Of a stretch of 64,000 nt of DNA, positions 45,951 to 57,871 are shown piece by piece. Below the pieces are notes generated by a model that saw nothing but the letters and a program-made list of their open reading frames with translations, had not been told where the DNA came from and searched no databases. The stretch's first letter is position 1; each line of letters begins with the position of its first letter. Both the position numbers and the translations under genes were made by a program. Where the stretch lies: contig CM022301.1 of the NCBI GenBank assembly GCA_011799875.1, positions 9,691,570-9,755,569 on the forward strand. Direction: 5' to 3'. The stretch is from Thinopyrum elongatum (taxonomy: Eukaryota; Streptophyta; Magnoliopsida; Poales; Poaceae).

Positions 45951-46653
45951 CGCTCCCTGCTGTACCGGAGAAAGTCTCCAGTGTGTGTGTGCGTTCCAAA
46001 GCTAAAGATGCATATATTATTACATGACATTTTCCATTAGTAAAAGGGTGACCTAGCAGCAACGATATAGAAAAAAACCATGACACGTCTTTACCTTCAG
46101 ACCAAATAGCGCCAAGTTTTGCTTCTCATGTGCTTAATTTACTATTGACCAGGCTGATCACGCCTAGGCGGCACAACGGTCCAATTGCCCAGGCTGATCA
46201 CGCCTAGGCGGCACAAGGTCCACCCATCAGCGTCAGGGGCAGGCTTCGAGGACCTCGGTTCATCCTGCTTCATCCTCGAGCATCAGTGGCTCGTCACCAT
46301 CATCATCATCTGAACTATAAATCATCGTCATCAGCAACCCTCTGCTTGCAACAAGGAAATCAACCAATTAAAAGAGAGTCATGTCTTGAATATTAATTGG
46401 TAACCAAGATCCAACCAGCAGAATGGTGGCATGCCAGGAAGCCACAAACTGTTCGTTCAACAAGGAGAATATATCAAGGGAAAATCTAAAAAGAAGAAAC
46501 AAGGCTCGCCGCTGGCCTATCTGCAAAGTACCTGGGTAGATATATGCTAGCAACTATCATTCTTGCTGGAATAATATTCACATGTATGTGGTTGCAAACT
46601 AAACCATACATTTTCTACTAGCTGCCATGATTAAGGCTCGGGATTTGATACTA
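45951..46653. other. CACTA B interior, no identified gene
   Basis: It contains a 27-bp direct duplication, caggctgatcacgcctaggc plus ggcacaa, at about 46150 and 46189. An Asp-rich minus-strand piece near 46290-46340 has no recognised domain. Confidence 0.4.
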
Positions 46654-46683
46654 CTAGATGACCAGTTGCGCCAAATGGCGCAA
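46654..46683 (-). mobile_element. Helitron-like 3' terminus
   Basis: On the minus strand, hairpin TTGCGCCATTTGGCGCAA (46683-46666) is followed by CTGGTCAT and CTAG ending at 46654, with T next. This is the Helitron 3' layout (hairpin, short spacer, CTRR, insertion before T). The body would extend to higher coordinates, where minus-strand fragments of H+-ATPase, KRR1 and a C2 protein lie, in the orientation expected for Helitron capture. The 5' end was not located. Confidence 0.55.
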
Positions 46684-46689
46684 AGACCC

Positions 46690-49600
46690 GTTTAAAATCA
46701 TGTTCGTGTTGAAAATATTTGCATTTTTTTAATAACCGTATATTTGAGTACATTTGGTAAGAACTTATACCCCTTATATATAAAGGAAATTAAATGCAAA
46801 TATTTTCTTAAGGTAATAATGCCACAAATTAGATCATCGGTAGGTCAAGATAGTTGAGTCTACAATTAGGAACTCCGAGTAGCTGTAAACTTGCATTGAA
46901 AGAAAGTAAACACAAGTGACACAATAAAATGTACTTCATACATGAACTCGTGAACATTGTGTACAGGAGAAGTTAATAGAAATAGTGGTCAATTACATCA
47001 CATAATTTGGTTCTATACTCTTTTGTGTGTATATATCTTGAATGCTACCCCTTTGTGATCAACTCTTTGTCCTTCGAATCAAATGGCACAGCTACTGCCC
47101 CTTGTGAAAAAAGAAAGGACTCTGTAATACTCATAAATGTAAAAGGAAAATATCATGTGATGCATCTCAACCTGCGCAAAACAATGTAAAAACCATACAT
47201 GCTATCTACATACTCTCATTGTCTAGCAAAGCATAAGTAGCGGAGGGACCCTGTACAAAAGAATTGACAATTAGCAAAAAAGAAGCATGCCATCAGCTGT
47301 CTAGACAACCATAAAACAATAAGTGGCAAAAGCCCCATCAAAATTAGCATTTGCCATCCAGTTTATGAGCTAAAGTTGAGCATTCACCGGTCGATAAAAC
47401 ATATTAAGCATCAACTATAAAACAAACTCTATTTTCCTAATAAGACAACATAAATATGAAATGGGCAAACTCTATTTTGCCATCCAGTTTATGAGCTAAA
47501 GTGGAAAGCTATGGTCACAAATGCATAAATAAGCAATATAGAAAATTAGTTAAACAGATTCTGTTTTTTCCCTTGAAATACCTGAAGGAGCCCGCTAATT
47601 CCACGTGTGCTTTGAAAAAAGTACAATGTATTACTTGTTTTAGTCGTGGGCAAACACATTCTGCGTTATAACCTTTGATAATAAGATATACATAGTTTTG
47701 AAAAGGATGTGCATTTTTAGAAGCATGTGTATTTTGAAGTAATTTTCTGTGTGAGCAAGGATGCATGGTAAAAATTTATGGCTTTGCATATAAAAAAAAA
47801 ACAAAGAAGGAAAAGCAATCAAAAAAGAAAAAAAATACAATGAAGCATAATAGAACCCTTGGAAGCATCTGGGGGGGGGGGGAGTAATAGGCCTGGGAAA
47901 GCAGTAGAAGACCAGCGTGCAGGGTAGCCTGCTCATAGACGTGCATAAAACCACATTGCACCGCGTTCCATGAGAAAGCCCTCAGTGGCACCCCCTCTGG
48001 GGCGGTGTGAAGACACTGTCAAAGCCCGCTATCTTGCTCCCTCCATATGCTCTAGATGACCAAAGAGATAAACGCGTTCCTAGTTTTCTTTTGCTCACCC
48101 TGCATTCTTGACCAAGCATCCTGCCACCGGGCCTGGAGAGCAAGATTAGTAGGAGTGACCTCGTTTCAGAATCATTATAAAAAATAAAAAAAATTACCTA
48201 AAGGCCGTCAATAGAAAAGAACACAAAATTCTTGAGTATTCATCGAGGCATCTATATGTAAATCTGGAAGAGACAAAAATCAAAGACATCACAACATAAA
48301 ACAGGATAGGGAAATTCATCCAGATCACATGGACACGCTGGCTGCGTGTATGAGTCAAATGTATACAGAAATAAGACCGAGAGGCCAACTTATTGCTATT
48401 TCAATGCACACAAAGCCGTATCTTGTATGAATCTACAAAATAGCCACACTTTATGAATAAGATGGAGCACAGTTCTAAAATATTATTCGATGGAAGCTTT
48501 GATTGCAAAACGAACAAAACCGTTATATCTTAGTGTTGTTTGAGGTTTCATAATTCGAGAAGAAAAACATTGTCTTTAACCAACATACAACAATATAACC
48601 ATCTATCAAGGAATGAAAAATATAGGGGGGGGGGGGGGGGGGGGGGGGGGTTCTTCGTGTAGGCTCGTTCGGGCCCAAGATGAGCGAACACCTTGCTGTA
48701 TGAACCGTGGACACACACGGCAGCTGGCCTGGTTGCACTCGTCCAACTTGACAGCATGCCTCGAGTGCTCGCTCAGGGTGCCCCTACTGGTCTGGTTCCG
48801 GACACGGCTCAGGATGAATATGCCAAGCCGGTAGCACGGCTGTCAAGGCTCATCAGAGCCGGGTCTTGAACACGAAGGGCCGGTTGACCCAGCCCTGCCA
48901 GGTCTTGAACGCCTACAGCAACAAAGGTGAATATCAATTTCATCAACACATTGCACATGTTTTTGTTTATTTGAACTTGGTTGATGGTCTATCCAAAAAC
49001 GGAAAGCAAATAGTGAGCCGTATGAAGCATGGGTAAGGAACTTCACAAAAAGAAGCTAGCTGACTGCAGAAATCAAACTTTTCTTTTCCGTGCCGATAAA
49101 AATATCTTTCTATTCATATATCTGTAAAGATGATCCTGTTAAGGGGAATATTGTCAGCATTGGACTTCCTAACGTTAGAATAAAAAAATATGTAACTAAC
49201 AAAACTCATGCGGTGTACACAGAACGGTAATGTTGGTACAACTTGTTCATCTACTCTAGTAAATATCATTGTAAGAACCAGTTTCCAAGTATTACTAATT
49301 TAACAATTGGTGGTCAGGTAGCCACAAAAGCGCAGAACATAACTGAATAGTAAAAAGTAGCAGACAATGTGGGCCGTAGCAAGAAAAAAAATCACATGGG
49401 TCGCAGAGGAGGATGGGGTTACCAGAGTTGGAGGTCGGAGATGCCGCCATCGCGAGGTAGAGGAGGCTGGTGGAAAGGTGGAGGCAGGGTACCATACTGC
49501 TGCACCGCCGCTGCTGATGTGGCGTTGCCGCCACTGTAGCAATTCCCATTCTGAGAAATTCACACCGGCAGGTCTTTGCTGTTGCTCTGCCTATTCACTA

Positions 49601-51420
49601 CAGGGGATTATATGCTTATCTTCTGTACAAATAAGTATCTAACATTGGAATTGCATGCTAAGCCAGAGGAAGGCATTGAGACGTGCGAATCCATCATCGA
49701 AATCATTGAAACCAAAAATGAACATGGTAACAAAAAGCCGTCAATGCCTCCTTTAACTTCAGATTTTGCTCACCACTTGTACCATGGCGGAACATAACAG
49801 AATAAATAGGACAATTGTTTGTACAACCGTACTTCTAGTTCTTTTGTTTAGGTATTGTTACAGTTCAAGCAGATTGGGATACAACTATTCTAGCCTTTTG
49901 TACATAGCACTTCAGAACCAGTCTGTGTGATGTCTAGAGCCAATTATCATAGGTTCAGTAAAAAAAAGAATTTAACTACCTTCTCAACTCTTAAGAAAGG
50001 CCCCATAAGCAATAGCATAATCAACAGTCATCAATTGGATTTCTGTTGTTAGCTGCACCTGCATGACCACAAATGCAGCACATGACTAATTTAAAGTTCA
50101 GGCCAAACCATTGAGCATACCTGTGGTCATAGTGAGAACTGAGATCTTGAGGTACATCATGTGCGCGTACACCGGCATGCGCATACTGGCCAGTGCATAT
50201 CCTATGGCAAACCCACCACCCTACAGAGTTAACGTGGTGAGTTGCTCCACATTCATTCTTCATTAAGTTTGAAAGTTTTTAAAACCTATTTGTGTGGTGC
50301 GTATACTGATTTGTGCTGAGAGTACTTGTTGATACATCAAATTGGCAGGAATCAAAATATGAAAATACTTAAAAAAAAGAGACATACATTTATGCAGATC
50401 ACTAACATATATATATATGAACAAAATAGCTTGTTTCTCCAGAAGAGATGAAGTTGATCTTTGGTCTAAAACCGAAAAAGTTCACCTTGGTTATATTCTA
50501 GAATAACACATGATTATATAATGCCTTGAGTTGTACCATTGCAAATATGGGATATCTATCACAGAAGGGAATGCAACAGGTAACTATAGGCTAATCAGAA
50601 CATTATGTCACAGCGAAAATACATGCATATTATTGGGGTTCTGTTTCGTTTGGCAATCTCAGAAAATAATTTGGTAAGATTTATCCATAAACATTAACTG
50701 GGCAGCGAGGGGAAAGGGAGAGGAGAGGATGCTGGACGCGGTGCTCGGGATACAACAGCAGACAGTAAAGCTGCAACCAACCAGTGAGGGAAGACATGGT
50801 CACCATGTCTAGGATCGACACCAGAGCAAGAAATAAAAAGGCAAGGTTAGTCTTTGCTGTACATAAGACAACACAATATGCTGAACACCTATAACTTTCA
50901 AATTCTGACAAATTTACAGAGTGGAATACAGATAATAAAAATGTCCATTGCCATACATGAAATTAATAAATAATAAGGTCATGGTGTTGATGATTAAATT
51001 TGTTTCAAACAAAAACACAATAACTGAACTATTTGACGCTCTAATATCATCTGACCTACCTGGATTTAAAATCCATAGCTCTGGTAAAAGGATGCCCTTC
51101 CCACACACCAGGTCAGTAGCCAAGCAAGCTCATAATTCATATGACAAATTCAGATATGCCACTTGCCATCATTCAGTAAGGTTATTATGTGAACCATGAA
51201 TCATGCAGAAGAACAAACCCAACCCGCAACCATAAGAGACAGCAAGATTATCATTGGTGAAATACTGTCATGATTATCATACTATTGGGTTTGCTGCTGC
51301 ATTCTTACCACTATCCCTATAGTGATGCTAACGTCATAAATTTGCAGCCAAGCCTGACAAATCGTCAAAACTCTTTTAGTAGAAGAACAGCCAAGCGGGA
51401 CAAATCGTCAGAACTCTTTT
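46690..51420. other. CACTA B interior, no identified gene
   Basis: Mostly AT-rich. A pure G run of 26 lies at 48625-48650. Exon-like minus-strand sequence near 48840-48915 (acceptor CTGTAG, then AFKTWQGWVNRPFVFKTRL) looks gene-derived but is not recognised. A GC-richer patch at 49380-49540 is also unassigned. Confidence 0.4.
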
Positions 51421-51429
51421 AGTAGAAGA

Positions 51430-51572
51430 AAGCAGAGGAACTTCAACTGAACTCTACCATGTAGCTCATCATGCGCTGCAAGATGGAGACCACAACGCAG
51501 AGGCCAGGCTCCATGACCACGATGTCGGCGCGGACCTGGCGGCGTCCATCGCGTCCGACACCGCGATGCCGC
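51430..51572 (-). pseudogene. Captured fragment of a plasma-membrane H+-ATPase
   Basis: The minus strand begins GIAVSDAMDAARSA and continues, after a frame change, as ADIVVMEPGLCVVVS and LQRMMSYMV. P3A H+-ATPases have GIAV.DATDAAR.ASDIVLTEPGL...FQRMKNY at the end of the P domain (hinge into transmembrane helix 5), so about 45 residues of that region are recognisable with an internal loss and a shift. No other part of the pump is present. It lies in the CACTA B backbone, same strand as the KRR1 and C2 fragments. Confidence 0.8.
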
Positions 51573-51579
51573 AGGTGCG

Positions 51580-52480
51580 CAACAAAGTCCAAACAAAGAT
51601 AATGAACATTAATGATCACAAGAAGTGCATAGCAAATCCACTGCAGAGATGCGACCAGGAGGATAAGAAACAAATAAAAAAAGGGAAAGATCAGCAGAAC
51701 ATAAGTAGAAGACAAAGAATCGTAACAAAAAATACATGTTGTGGAGCTGAGATGTGGCAAGTGGATTCTACGCACGGAGGAAAGGCAATGACGACCACTC
51801 TGCAAAATAAGAGAAAAACAGAGCAGGGCATGAACAATTCATACTGTCCTTCTATTGTCTATGCACTAATTTGCAAATAAGAAGCATTGTATTAGAAGAA
51901 ATAACAAAATCAATTTTAGAACCCCCTCTTCCCTTCCCTGCCCCTGCTATCAATTTAGTTTTGTCTGATCCAAAATTCCAATAGGACTAACCATGCAAAA
52001 AAAGTGCAAGGAAAGATAAATTATGGACCATGTATGATTTCAAAGCTAATTAGACATCCGTATAAAACAGAACAGTGTAGGTAACCTCCTCATGAAACAC
52101 GAGTCAACAAATGATGTAGCATGAGACAGGAAATGAGAATGAAACACGAATCGTGAGATGTTACAATGAAGGGGGTCCTTAAGGCACCACAAATTGTAAA
52201 GATTTTCCAGGTATTCATAAACCTGGAACCTGGACGGTGGGAAATTGTAAAGCACCACAAATTGGATAATACCTGAACTTATTTATGTGAGATCTGTCAG
52301 CTATCTACGTGAGTAGCCCTGCCCAATGAAAATGTGAGATCTGTCAGCCACCAAGTCAGGAACAGCCAAATCACAAGGGAGACAAAGAGGGGTCGTGGAA
52401 ATAGGAGCTATGGCCTGTGAAGCAAGCAAGAAAATCCGCATAAAGATCAAGCAATTCCAAGAGGGATGAAGCCAAGCCTT
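51580..52480. other. No identified gene
   Basis: AT-rich spacer between the H+-ATPase and KRR1 fragments; nothing recognised. Confidence 0.4.
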
Positions 52481-52527
52481 CCCTGGGGATTGAGCTCCTT
52501 CCAGATGAGTGCTCTTGCCAGATTGAG

Positions 52528-53527
52528 CTCTGATTGCTTATCTAGCTTCTCTTGCCATTTCTTAGCCAACTTCTTGTCACTCATGAAATACTCACAACTC
52601 TCCAGTTCAAGATCAATCTACATCCAGATTGACAAATAAAATGATGGTATCACATAATTAAATAAAACTATCAAGCAGAAATTAACATTCCCAACTCTAT
52701 ATGAAAAATAATCTATTGGCTCCATGTTTTGCTTCAGCGAAATTCAAATAGCTTGAAAAATAAAATTAATGAATTATCTGAATAAGATGGACAGGTGCTG
52801 ATGCCATTAAGATATAAGTGCAGGACAAGATCGCTAACCACAAACAACTCAGGAATGAACTGGTGAAATCAGTATGGCAAACTATACAACAACCCTCAAA
52901 ACAATGAGTGAAAGAAACAATTGACTTCACCTTGCTAGGCTACCGAGGCGGTGGAAAGGGTGTGTACTGTTGCTTCTCCTTAGTATTGGGCTTCTTTTGC
53001 TTGACATTCTTTCTGGAGAATAGCAAATAATGAGGTGTAAGATGCGCAATGTACCTTTTAGAGATAGTAACTTCTGAGTAGAAATACGAGGCAAGTTCCT
53101 TACTTCTTAAAGTTCAGGAGAAACCTGGCCCAACTTTCAGTGGCCCGGGCAGGATGTTTTAGCCAGCTCATGTTTAATTAGGAGCTCCTGCTTAGTTTAT
53201 TAACACTCCATAAGAAATCCTATTTTACATTCCTTAAGATATTATATCTAAAAACAAAAACAAATCAACTCAATGTGGTATACTGGATGCTTTATGTTCT
53301 TTATGCAATCCTCTACAATCCTCTGGACTTGTTTCAGTCCCTTAAAGGAACCCATGGAAGCAACAATATTTCCTTTCATGACGGAAAGTACATGCTAATG
53401 GCAGTTAATAACACCAAGATACAGATTTAAAGGAGGTGGACCCACGATGTAGCTTTAAATACAGTACAAGGCAAGAAATTAAGCACACCTGAACTAAGAT
53501 GTAGTAGCCAGTCAAAATCTCTATAGC
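52528..53527 (-). pseudogene. Captured five-exon fragment of KRR1 (ribosome small-subunit processome)
   Basis: Minus-strand exons: 53489-53527 (AIEILTGYYILVQ), about 53268-53378 ([25 protein letters not shown]), 53104-53187 (ELLIKHELAK then, after a one-base shift, ATESWARFLLNFKK), 52931-53012 (KNVKQKKPNTKEKQQYTPF, PPPR, then TAG) and 52528-52617 (IDLELESCEYFMSDKKLAKK). These follow KRR1 from the KH region into the basic C-terminal half in order, with introns retained. The TAG replaces a Q in the FPPPQQPSK region (CAG to TAG). After KQSE the sequence leaves KRR1, marking the capture border. Non-functional. Confidence 0.88.
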
Positions 53528-53934
53528 CTGCAGTAACATAAAACATGTTAAGAAAGGGGTGTTTATTAATTCTATAGGAGATTCATCAATAGGACATCAA
53601 CCATGTGAGATATTTAAGGGTGAACAGGTTAGGGCCTAAAAGGGGTTCTCTCCTTTTGACAAATCTTTACTGTGGATAGCATTCTGTTAGTTTACTGAAA
53701 CGATCTAAAAAAGTTCACCGAAACTAAAAGATAAATTCATTAATATTGGCAACATGGCACAAATAAGTCCAGATGCCACATACAACATTTGTCTGCTTGC
53801 ATAGGAAATAACGGCCATAATGGTGCCGATGGCAAGAAATTGCCTACGGAACTGAACAGTGCAGACCAAATCATACATTTCAGTCACTTTGAACATAGAT
53901 GAGTAACGAAATAAAAAAACCAGAGAGCTGTGGA

Positions 53935-54205
53935 AGCACTGGCCTCGGGCGGTGCTGCCCTTGCGCTGCTGGCTCCGGTACTGCACGACCATATACGGGT
54001 CTATCTTCCCTGCAAATACAGGTAAAATCAGATCAATCTCCATCAGGAGAAGAACCCAAGCCAAGCCAAGAACATACATGGTGGTAGTGATAAATGTTCT
54101 TCCCCGGATTCAATGGAAAGCATGCAGTGGAATACTCACCGAGGAAATGGCTGCCGGAGAGGCCCTTCGCATGGACCAGATGCACCTCCAGAAGACCGGC
54201 CCCAT
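53935..54205 (-). pseudogene. Captured first exons of a C2-domain (ERG1/SRC2-like) protein
   Basis: Exon 54140-54205 gives GAGLLEVHLVHAKGLSGSHF, then a GTGAGT donor; exon 53935-54009 starts after TTTGCAG and gives GKIDPYMVVQYRSQQRKGST plus ARGQ. Together they match the N-terminal half of small plant C2 proteins (..LEVHLVDAKGL....GKIDPYVVVQYRSQ..), which bind calcium and membrane lipid. No in-frame ATG precedes the first exon, and the second half of the C2 sandwich is missing. Confidence 0.85.
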
Positions 54206-55400
54206 TGTATTCTTCTCCCGGCACTGCACCTCCCTCTCCACTGACCTCTCTTTGTCCCTCCTCTCCTTCCTTTTCTCTCTCCCTCATCTTCTCTCTCTCC
54301 TGCACGCACGCCGCCACCTTGGTGACCGTGGGTGGTCCCCCGAAGCCATGACCGTGGCCTTGACCGCCGATCTTGCAGTGTGCTGCATATATATATCCAA
54401 TTAATTATTCCTTTTAGCATTACTTCATTTTTAAACAGGTCTCAATCATGGCTGAAACTTTAACTCCTTTTGAGAACATGATGCTATCTTGATGTAAATT
54501 AATTCACCATGGCATCTTGTTTTGACATACAGGTTTTTCTCTAAACATGGAAATCTATACGTACAGAGATACATAACCCAGAAGCCGAGTGATGATTAAA
54601 TTAAACTGAAGTTTACTAAGTACCCCTTATATAAATAAATGCAATTTTTCCTCTGAACCGAACATCAAACAACACAATAGCAGCCAACCACAAGTTTCAT
54701 TCACTCAATAGTCTGTTTATGGTACCCTCAAGGATAAAGGATTTACCTTGACTACCCGAAGATATCTCAATCGGATAGGAGAATGAATTTGCTCATGTAA
54801 GCTCCGAGGTGTGGACAGCGGCTGGTGACCATGATGCCTCCTGGTGCTCATGGCCCTCCACCCCGACCTTGTGCTGGCTGCCGCTCGTCGCTGTCGCCGA
54901 TGGAGGGCCGCGTCTTCAGCTTGCTGCACGTGTTGTTGCTCCCCTCCTCCTGCTAAGGCCGGATCGAGGCCGCGCGATGGATGACTCCCGCCAGCAACGA
55001 CGCAGCTGCCCCTCTCGAGCGTGCGGCCCATAGAAGAGGAGGCTGGGGCGGAGGCGCGGCGGCTGGCTCGAGGCGGGGGAGCGGCGGACGCGGCGTCGGC
55101 AGCGGCGAGCATGGAGAAGGGGAGAAGGAGGCGCGGCGGCGGCGGCGGCAGGAGAGGAGGCGGGGGTCGCGGGGAGACGCGTTAGGTCGGCAGGGGATTG
55201 GGGATGGGAGGAGGTTCTCGGTCTCGGGAGGAGGAAGCGAGCGAGGGGAAAGGGAGAGGAGAGGATGCTGGACGCGGCGCTCGGGACCTTATCCCTTCCC
55301 TCGTCGCTACAGTAACGCGTGCACTGTTCATAGCGCAAAAAAGGAGACGTGGAGGGCGCGGTTGTGCCTAGCACTTCTTGAGGCTTTATATGTTCAATTT
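54206..55400. other. Leader-like sequence and GC-rich block
   Basis: 54206-54420 looks like the 5' flank of the C2 fragment. 54800-55300 is GC-rich, with low-complexity Arg/Ala/Pro frames on both strands. A 46-bp stretch at 55241-55286 (gcgaggggaaagggagagga...) is repeated with one change at 50704-50749, same orientation. No complete gene is recognised. Confidence 0.45.
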
Positions 55401-56009
55401 GCATAATCAGGGTGCTGCTATACATATACAAATATAGAAACCAAATATTCAATGTTCTTCCATAACCCAGATTTACTGTCACCATATTATGCCCTTATTT
55501 ATTATCATTTTTATATAGAAACTAGGTATTATGATAGTCTGATGCATCCAATGTTTATAATGACATTACAAATTGTAGCATTAAGCAGCTTAGGATTCTT
55601 TACTTGCCTCGACCACCTACATATGAAGATTGACTGATTGTTAGTACATTACTGACAAATGCTTTTCTTCAATAGATGCATCACTACATGTGTACGTAAT
55701 TAGGACATACAGATCACATTTGGGACTTGATAGGCCCACAAATAATCAGATTTAGCTACAAGGCTGTGAAAGCTAGCATCCGTGAAATAAGAAAAGAAAA
55801 AATTGAAAAATAAAATATGCCAATCACAAAGGTAAACATAATTACATTTCTAACAGAAGAATGACATGCATCCCTCTCTTTTGTAATGCCTCGGCTAAGA
55901 AATTGTTACATGCTGCAAGTTTGTGGATGAAGCACGCACTAGAACAACCATAGATTTATTTACCTACTGGAGGAGGCCAACCAATTCATGGCTGGATCCG
56001 ATTAGTTAC

Positions 56010-56396
56010 TACACGTACTTTGCGACCAGGAGCCTGAGTCCATTAATCACCTCCTTCTTGGCTGCGTATTGGCAAGGCAGGTCTGGTCGGTCATAGCGAC
56101 GAATTGGGGTAAGCCGGAGTGGATACCGTCACACGACTCTTGTTTGGTGGAGTGGTGGACCACGCTGGATATGTAGAGGGAGGCGCGAAAGGAAATCTGG
56201 ACGGTGATCACTCCGGTGGCTTGGACTCTCTGGCGGCACAGGAATGACATTGTGTTTAATGGGGCCACGCCGAGCATTCAAGCAGTGCTTGATTCGATAA
56301 TGAGTGAAGGACACAACTGGAGGGCAGCTGGGCTCCTACGGATAGACGGTTCGCTTCCAACTAGGGTAGATTCGGTAGATAGTAGCGAGTAATTAG
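56010..56396 (+). pseudogene. 3' part of a LINE (non-LTR) reverse-transcriptase gene
   Basis: The plus strand gives ..EPESINHLLLGCVLARQVWS.., a TAG, and ..WRHRNDIVFNGATPS.., typical of the zf-RVT region at the C-terminus of plant LINE ORF2. It ends at TAA 56390-56392. Only this terminal part is present, as is usual for 5'-truncated LINE copies. A TAG within it shows decay. Confidence 0.8.
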
Positions 56397-56437
56397 CATG
56401 CGGTGTTTGGTACGCTGTGCCGTGGGTGCGTTGTAAC

Positions 56438-56923
56438 TAAGGGCGTGTTCGGTAGCTCTCTGGCTCCTAACTCCTCTAACTCCAGGTCAGGAGTTGACCC
56501 GAACGGTATAACTCCCGGAGTTCCTTGCAAGAAGCTGGCGATTTTGGTAGTACAAATTATGAGGAGTGGTGGAGCTGCGAAAACCGAGCTCCTCGGAATC
56601 TAAGAAGCGAGAGTTGCCTGAAATTACCCCCTCTGCCACCGCCAAGTGACCGTAGGACGTACCGGTTCGAGCACATGTTTCCTCGTCAGCTACCATTCCC
56701 CTCGTCTCATAGCCCAAACAGTCTCATAGCCCACCCATTTTCCCAGCCAACTGGGCCACAATGAGCCTCAATGGGTTTTTTGCGTGGGATGGTCCATCAA
56801 GCGAAGAAGCTGCGCTGCCGAACGATCTCCTAGCTCTGGGATTTTAACGAGGAGTTAGGAGTTGGCGGTCGGCGATGGAGTTGAGGATTTGCTGGCTATG
56901 GAGGGCTACCGAACAGGCCCTAA
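56438..56923. mobile_element. PIF/Harbinger-type MITE
   Basis: The element 56441-56920 has ends GGGCGTGTTCGGTAG and, inverted, GGGCCTGTTCGGTAG, flanked by TAA on both sides (56438-56440 and 56921-56923). 480 bp, non-coding, inside the backbone of CACTA B. Confidence 0.85.
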
Positions 56924-56924
56924 A

Positions 56925-57600
56925 CTTGCCGTCTTGGCACTCTTCTATCTATGATCTCGATAAGTCTGCTTGACGTATCCTTGAAAAGTTACTACATGTA
57001 CTGGAAAAAACACTGACCCAGCTTACCTATAGCGACCAGATCTGGAGGTGGGGCAGGGAAGGGGCAATGATGAGCCACTCACCTACCAGAAACTTACCTC
57101 TTGAACTCTGTAGGTGGGGCAGAGGAAAGGAAATCAGCCGGAACAGAGGTCGCTGGTGGAGGAAAAACTGCGGTGGATCCCCGGGGTCTGACGACGCTAC
57201 TTCTCCTTACCGGTGGACGGTGCTGCCATTTCTTTCCGGTGGGGGTTGACGGCGCTGCTGCTCCTCGGTGCCGCGGACGGAGCTGATGCTCCTGGGCGGA
57301 TAGTGTGCTGCAAGGAGGGAGGTCGGGTTCAGAGATGATGTGGCGCGAGGGGGGCAGCGGACGGGCGGCGGCGCGCAGGCCGGGGCCGGCAGTGCAATCG
57401 GGTTAGGGTTAGGTCGGGGCCGGCGGCGCAGGTTGGCTAGGTTTAGGTCAGGGCGGCGGCGCAGTTGGGTTCTGTGTGAGTGGTGAGAGAGAAAGGGAGA
57501 GGGGTGAGATTGGGGATCGAATGGGTGTGTTTTTTCTTTTCTTTTGCTGGTTTGATCCCACTCGGTGTTTCCCATCGCGCGCACATGGCTTCTCTTTTCG
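56925..57600. other. CACTA B right interior, no identified gene
   Basis: GC-rich from about 57050 to 57480 with Arg/Gly low-complexity frames on both strands; no recognised domain. It may be a leader region of the element or of a captured gene. Confidence 0.4.
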
Positions 57601-57619
57601 CGCCATAATTTTCGGGTGT

Positions 57620-57871
57620 AGATTGAAGCAAACATCGCCGACACTTTCTATGTCCCTACAAATCGGCGACACACAAACAATCAGTAAAGCATGTAACTGC
57701 CGACAGAAATTATGTCGGTGCTTTGGTGGTGCTTCGGCGACAGATAATGTGTCATGAGGTTATATAAAACTAACATACTATGTGTCGGTATAGTTTGGGA
57801 CAAAAAGAGTGTCGGCGATGCTCATTTTTACCAACAGATGCATGTCGTCTTTGTGGTGTCGTGGTGTAGTG
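57620..57871. repeat. Right subterminal repeats of CACTA B
   Basis: Copies of gccgacaga, tgtcggtg and ggcgacagataatgtgtca lead into the terminal GTGGTGTCGTGGTGTAGTG. They mirror the left end at 15216-15590. Confidence 0.85.

Larger units (their letters stand above)
15216..57871. mobile_element. Giant CACTA element B (42.7 kb with nested insertions)
   Basis: The left end CACTACACCACGACAC (15216) and the right end, the exact complement GTGTCGTGGTGTAGTG ending at 57871, match over 16 bp and are flanked by a 3-bp GTC duplication (15213-15215 and 57872-57874). Both ends carry subterminal TGTCGGC / GCCGACA motifs. The flanks read as one copia fragment, which independently confirms the borders. Removing nested elements C (20103-30180) and E (33610-45950) leaves about 20.2 kb. 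That backbone contains no recognisable transposase of its own but holds fragments of at least four host genes plus LINE and Harbinger insertions, so B is a non-autonomous gene-carrying CACTA. Confidence 0.92.

Noticed and set aside
33607..45953. Perfect target duplication for element E
   Set aside because: The flanking triplets are CTC and CGC, so one base differs; the borders rest on the termini and subterminal repeats instead.
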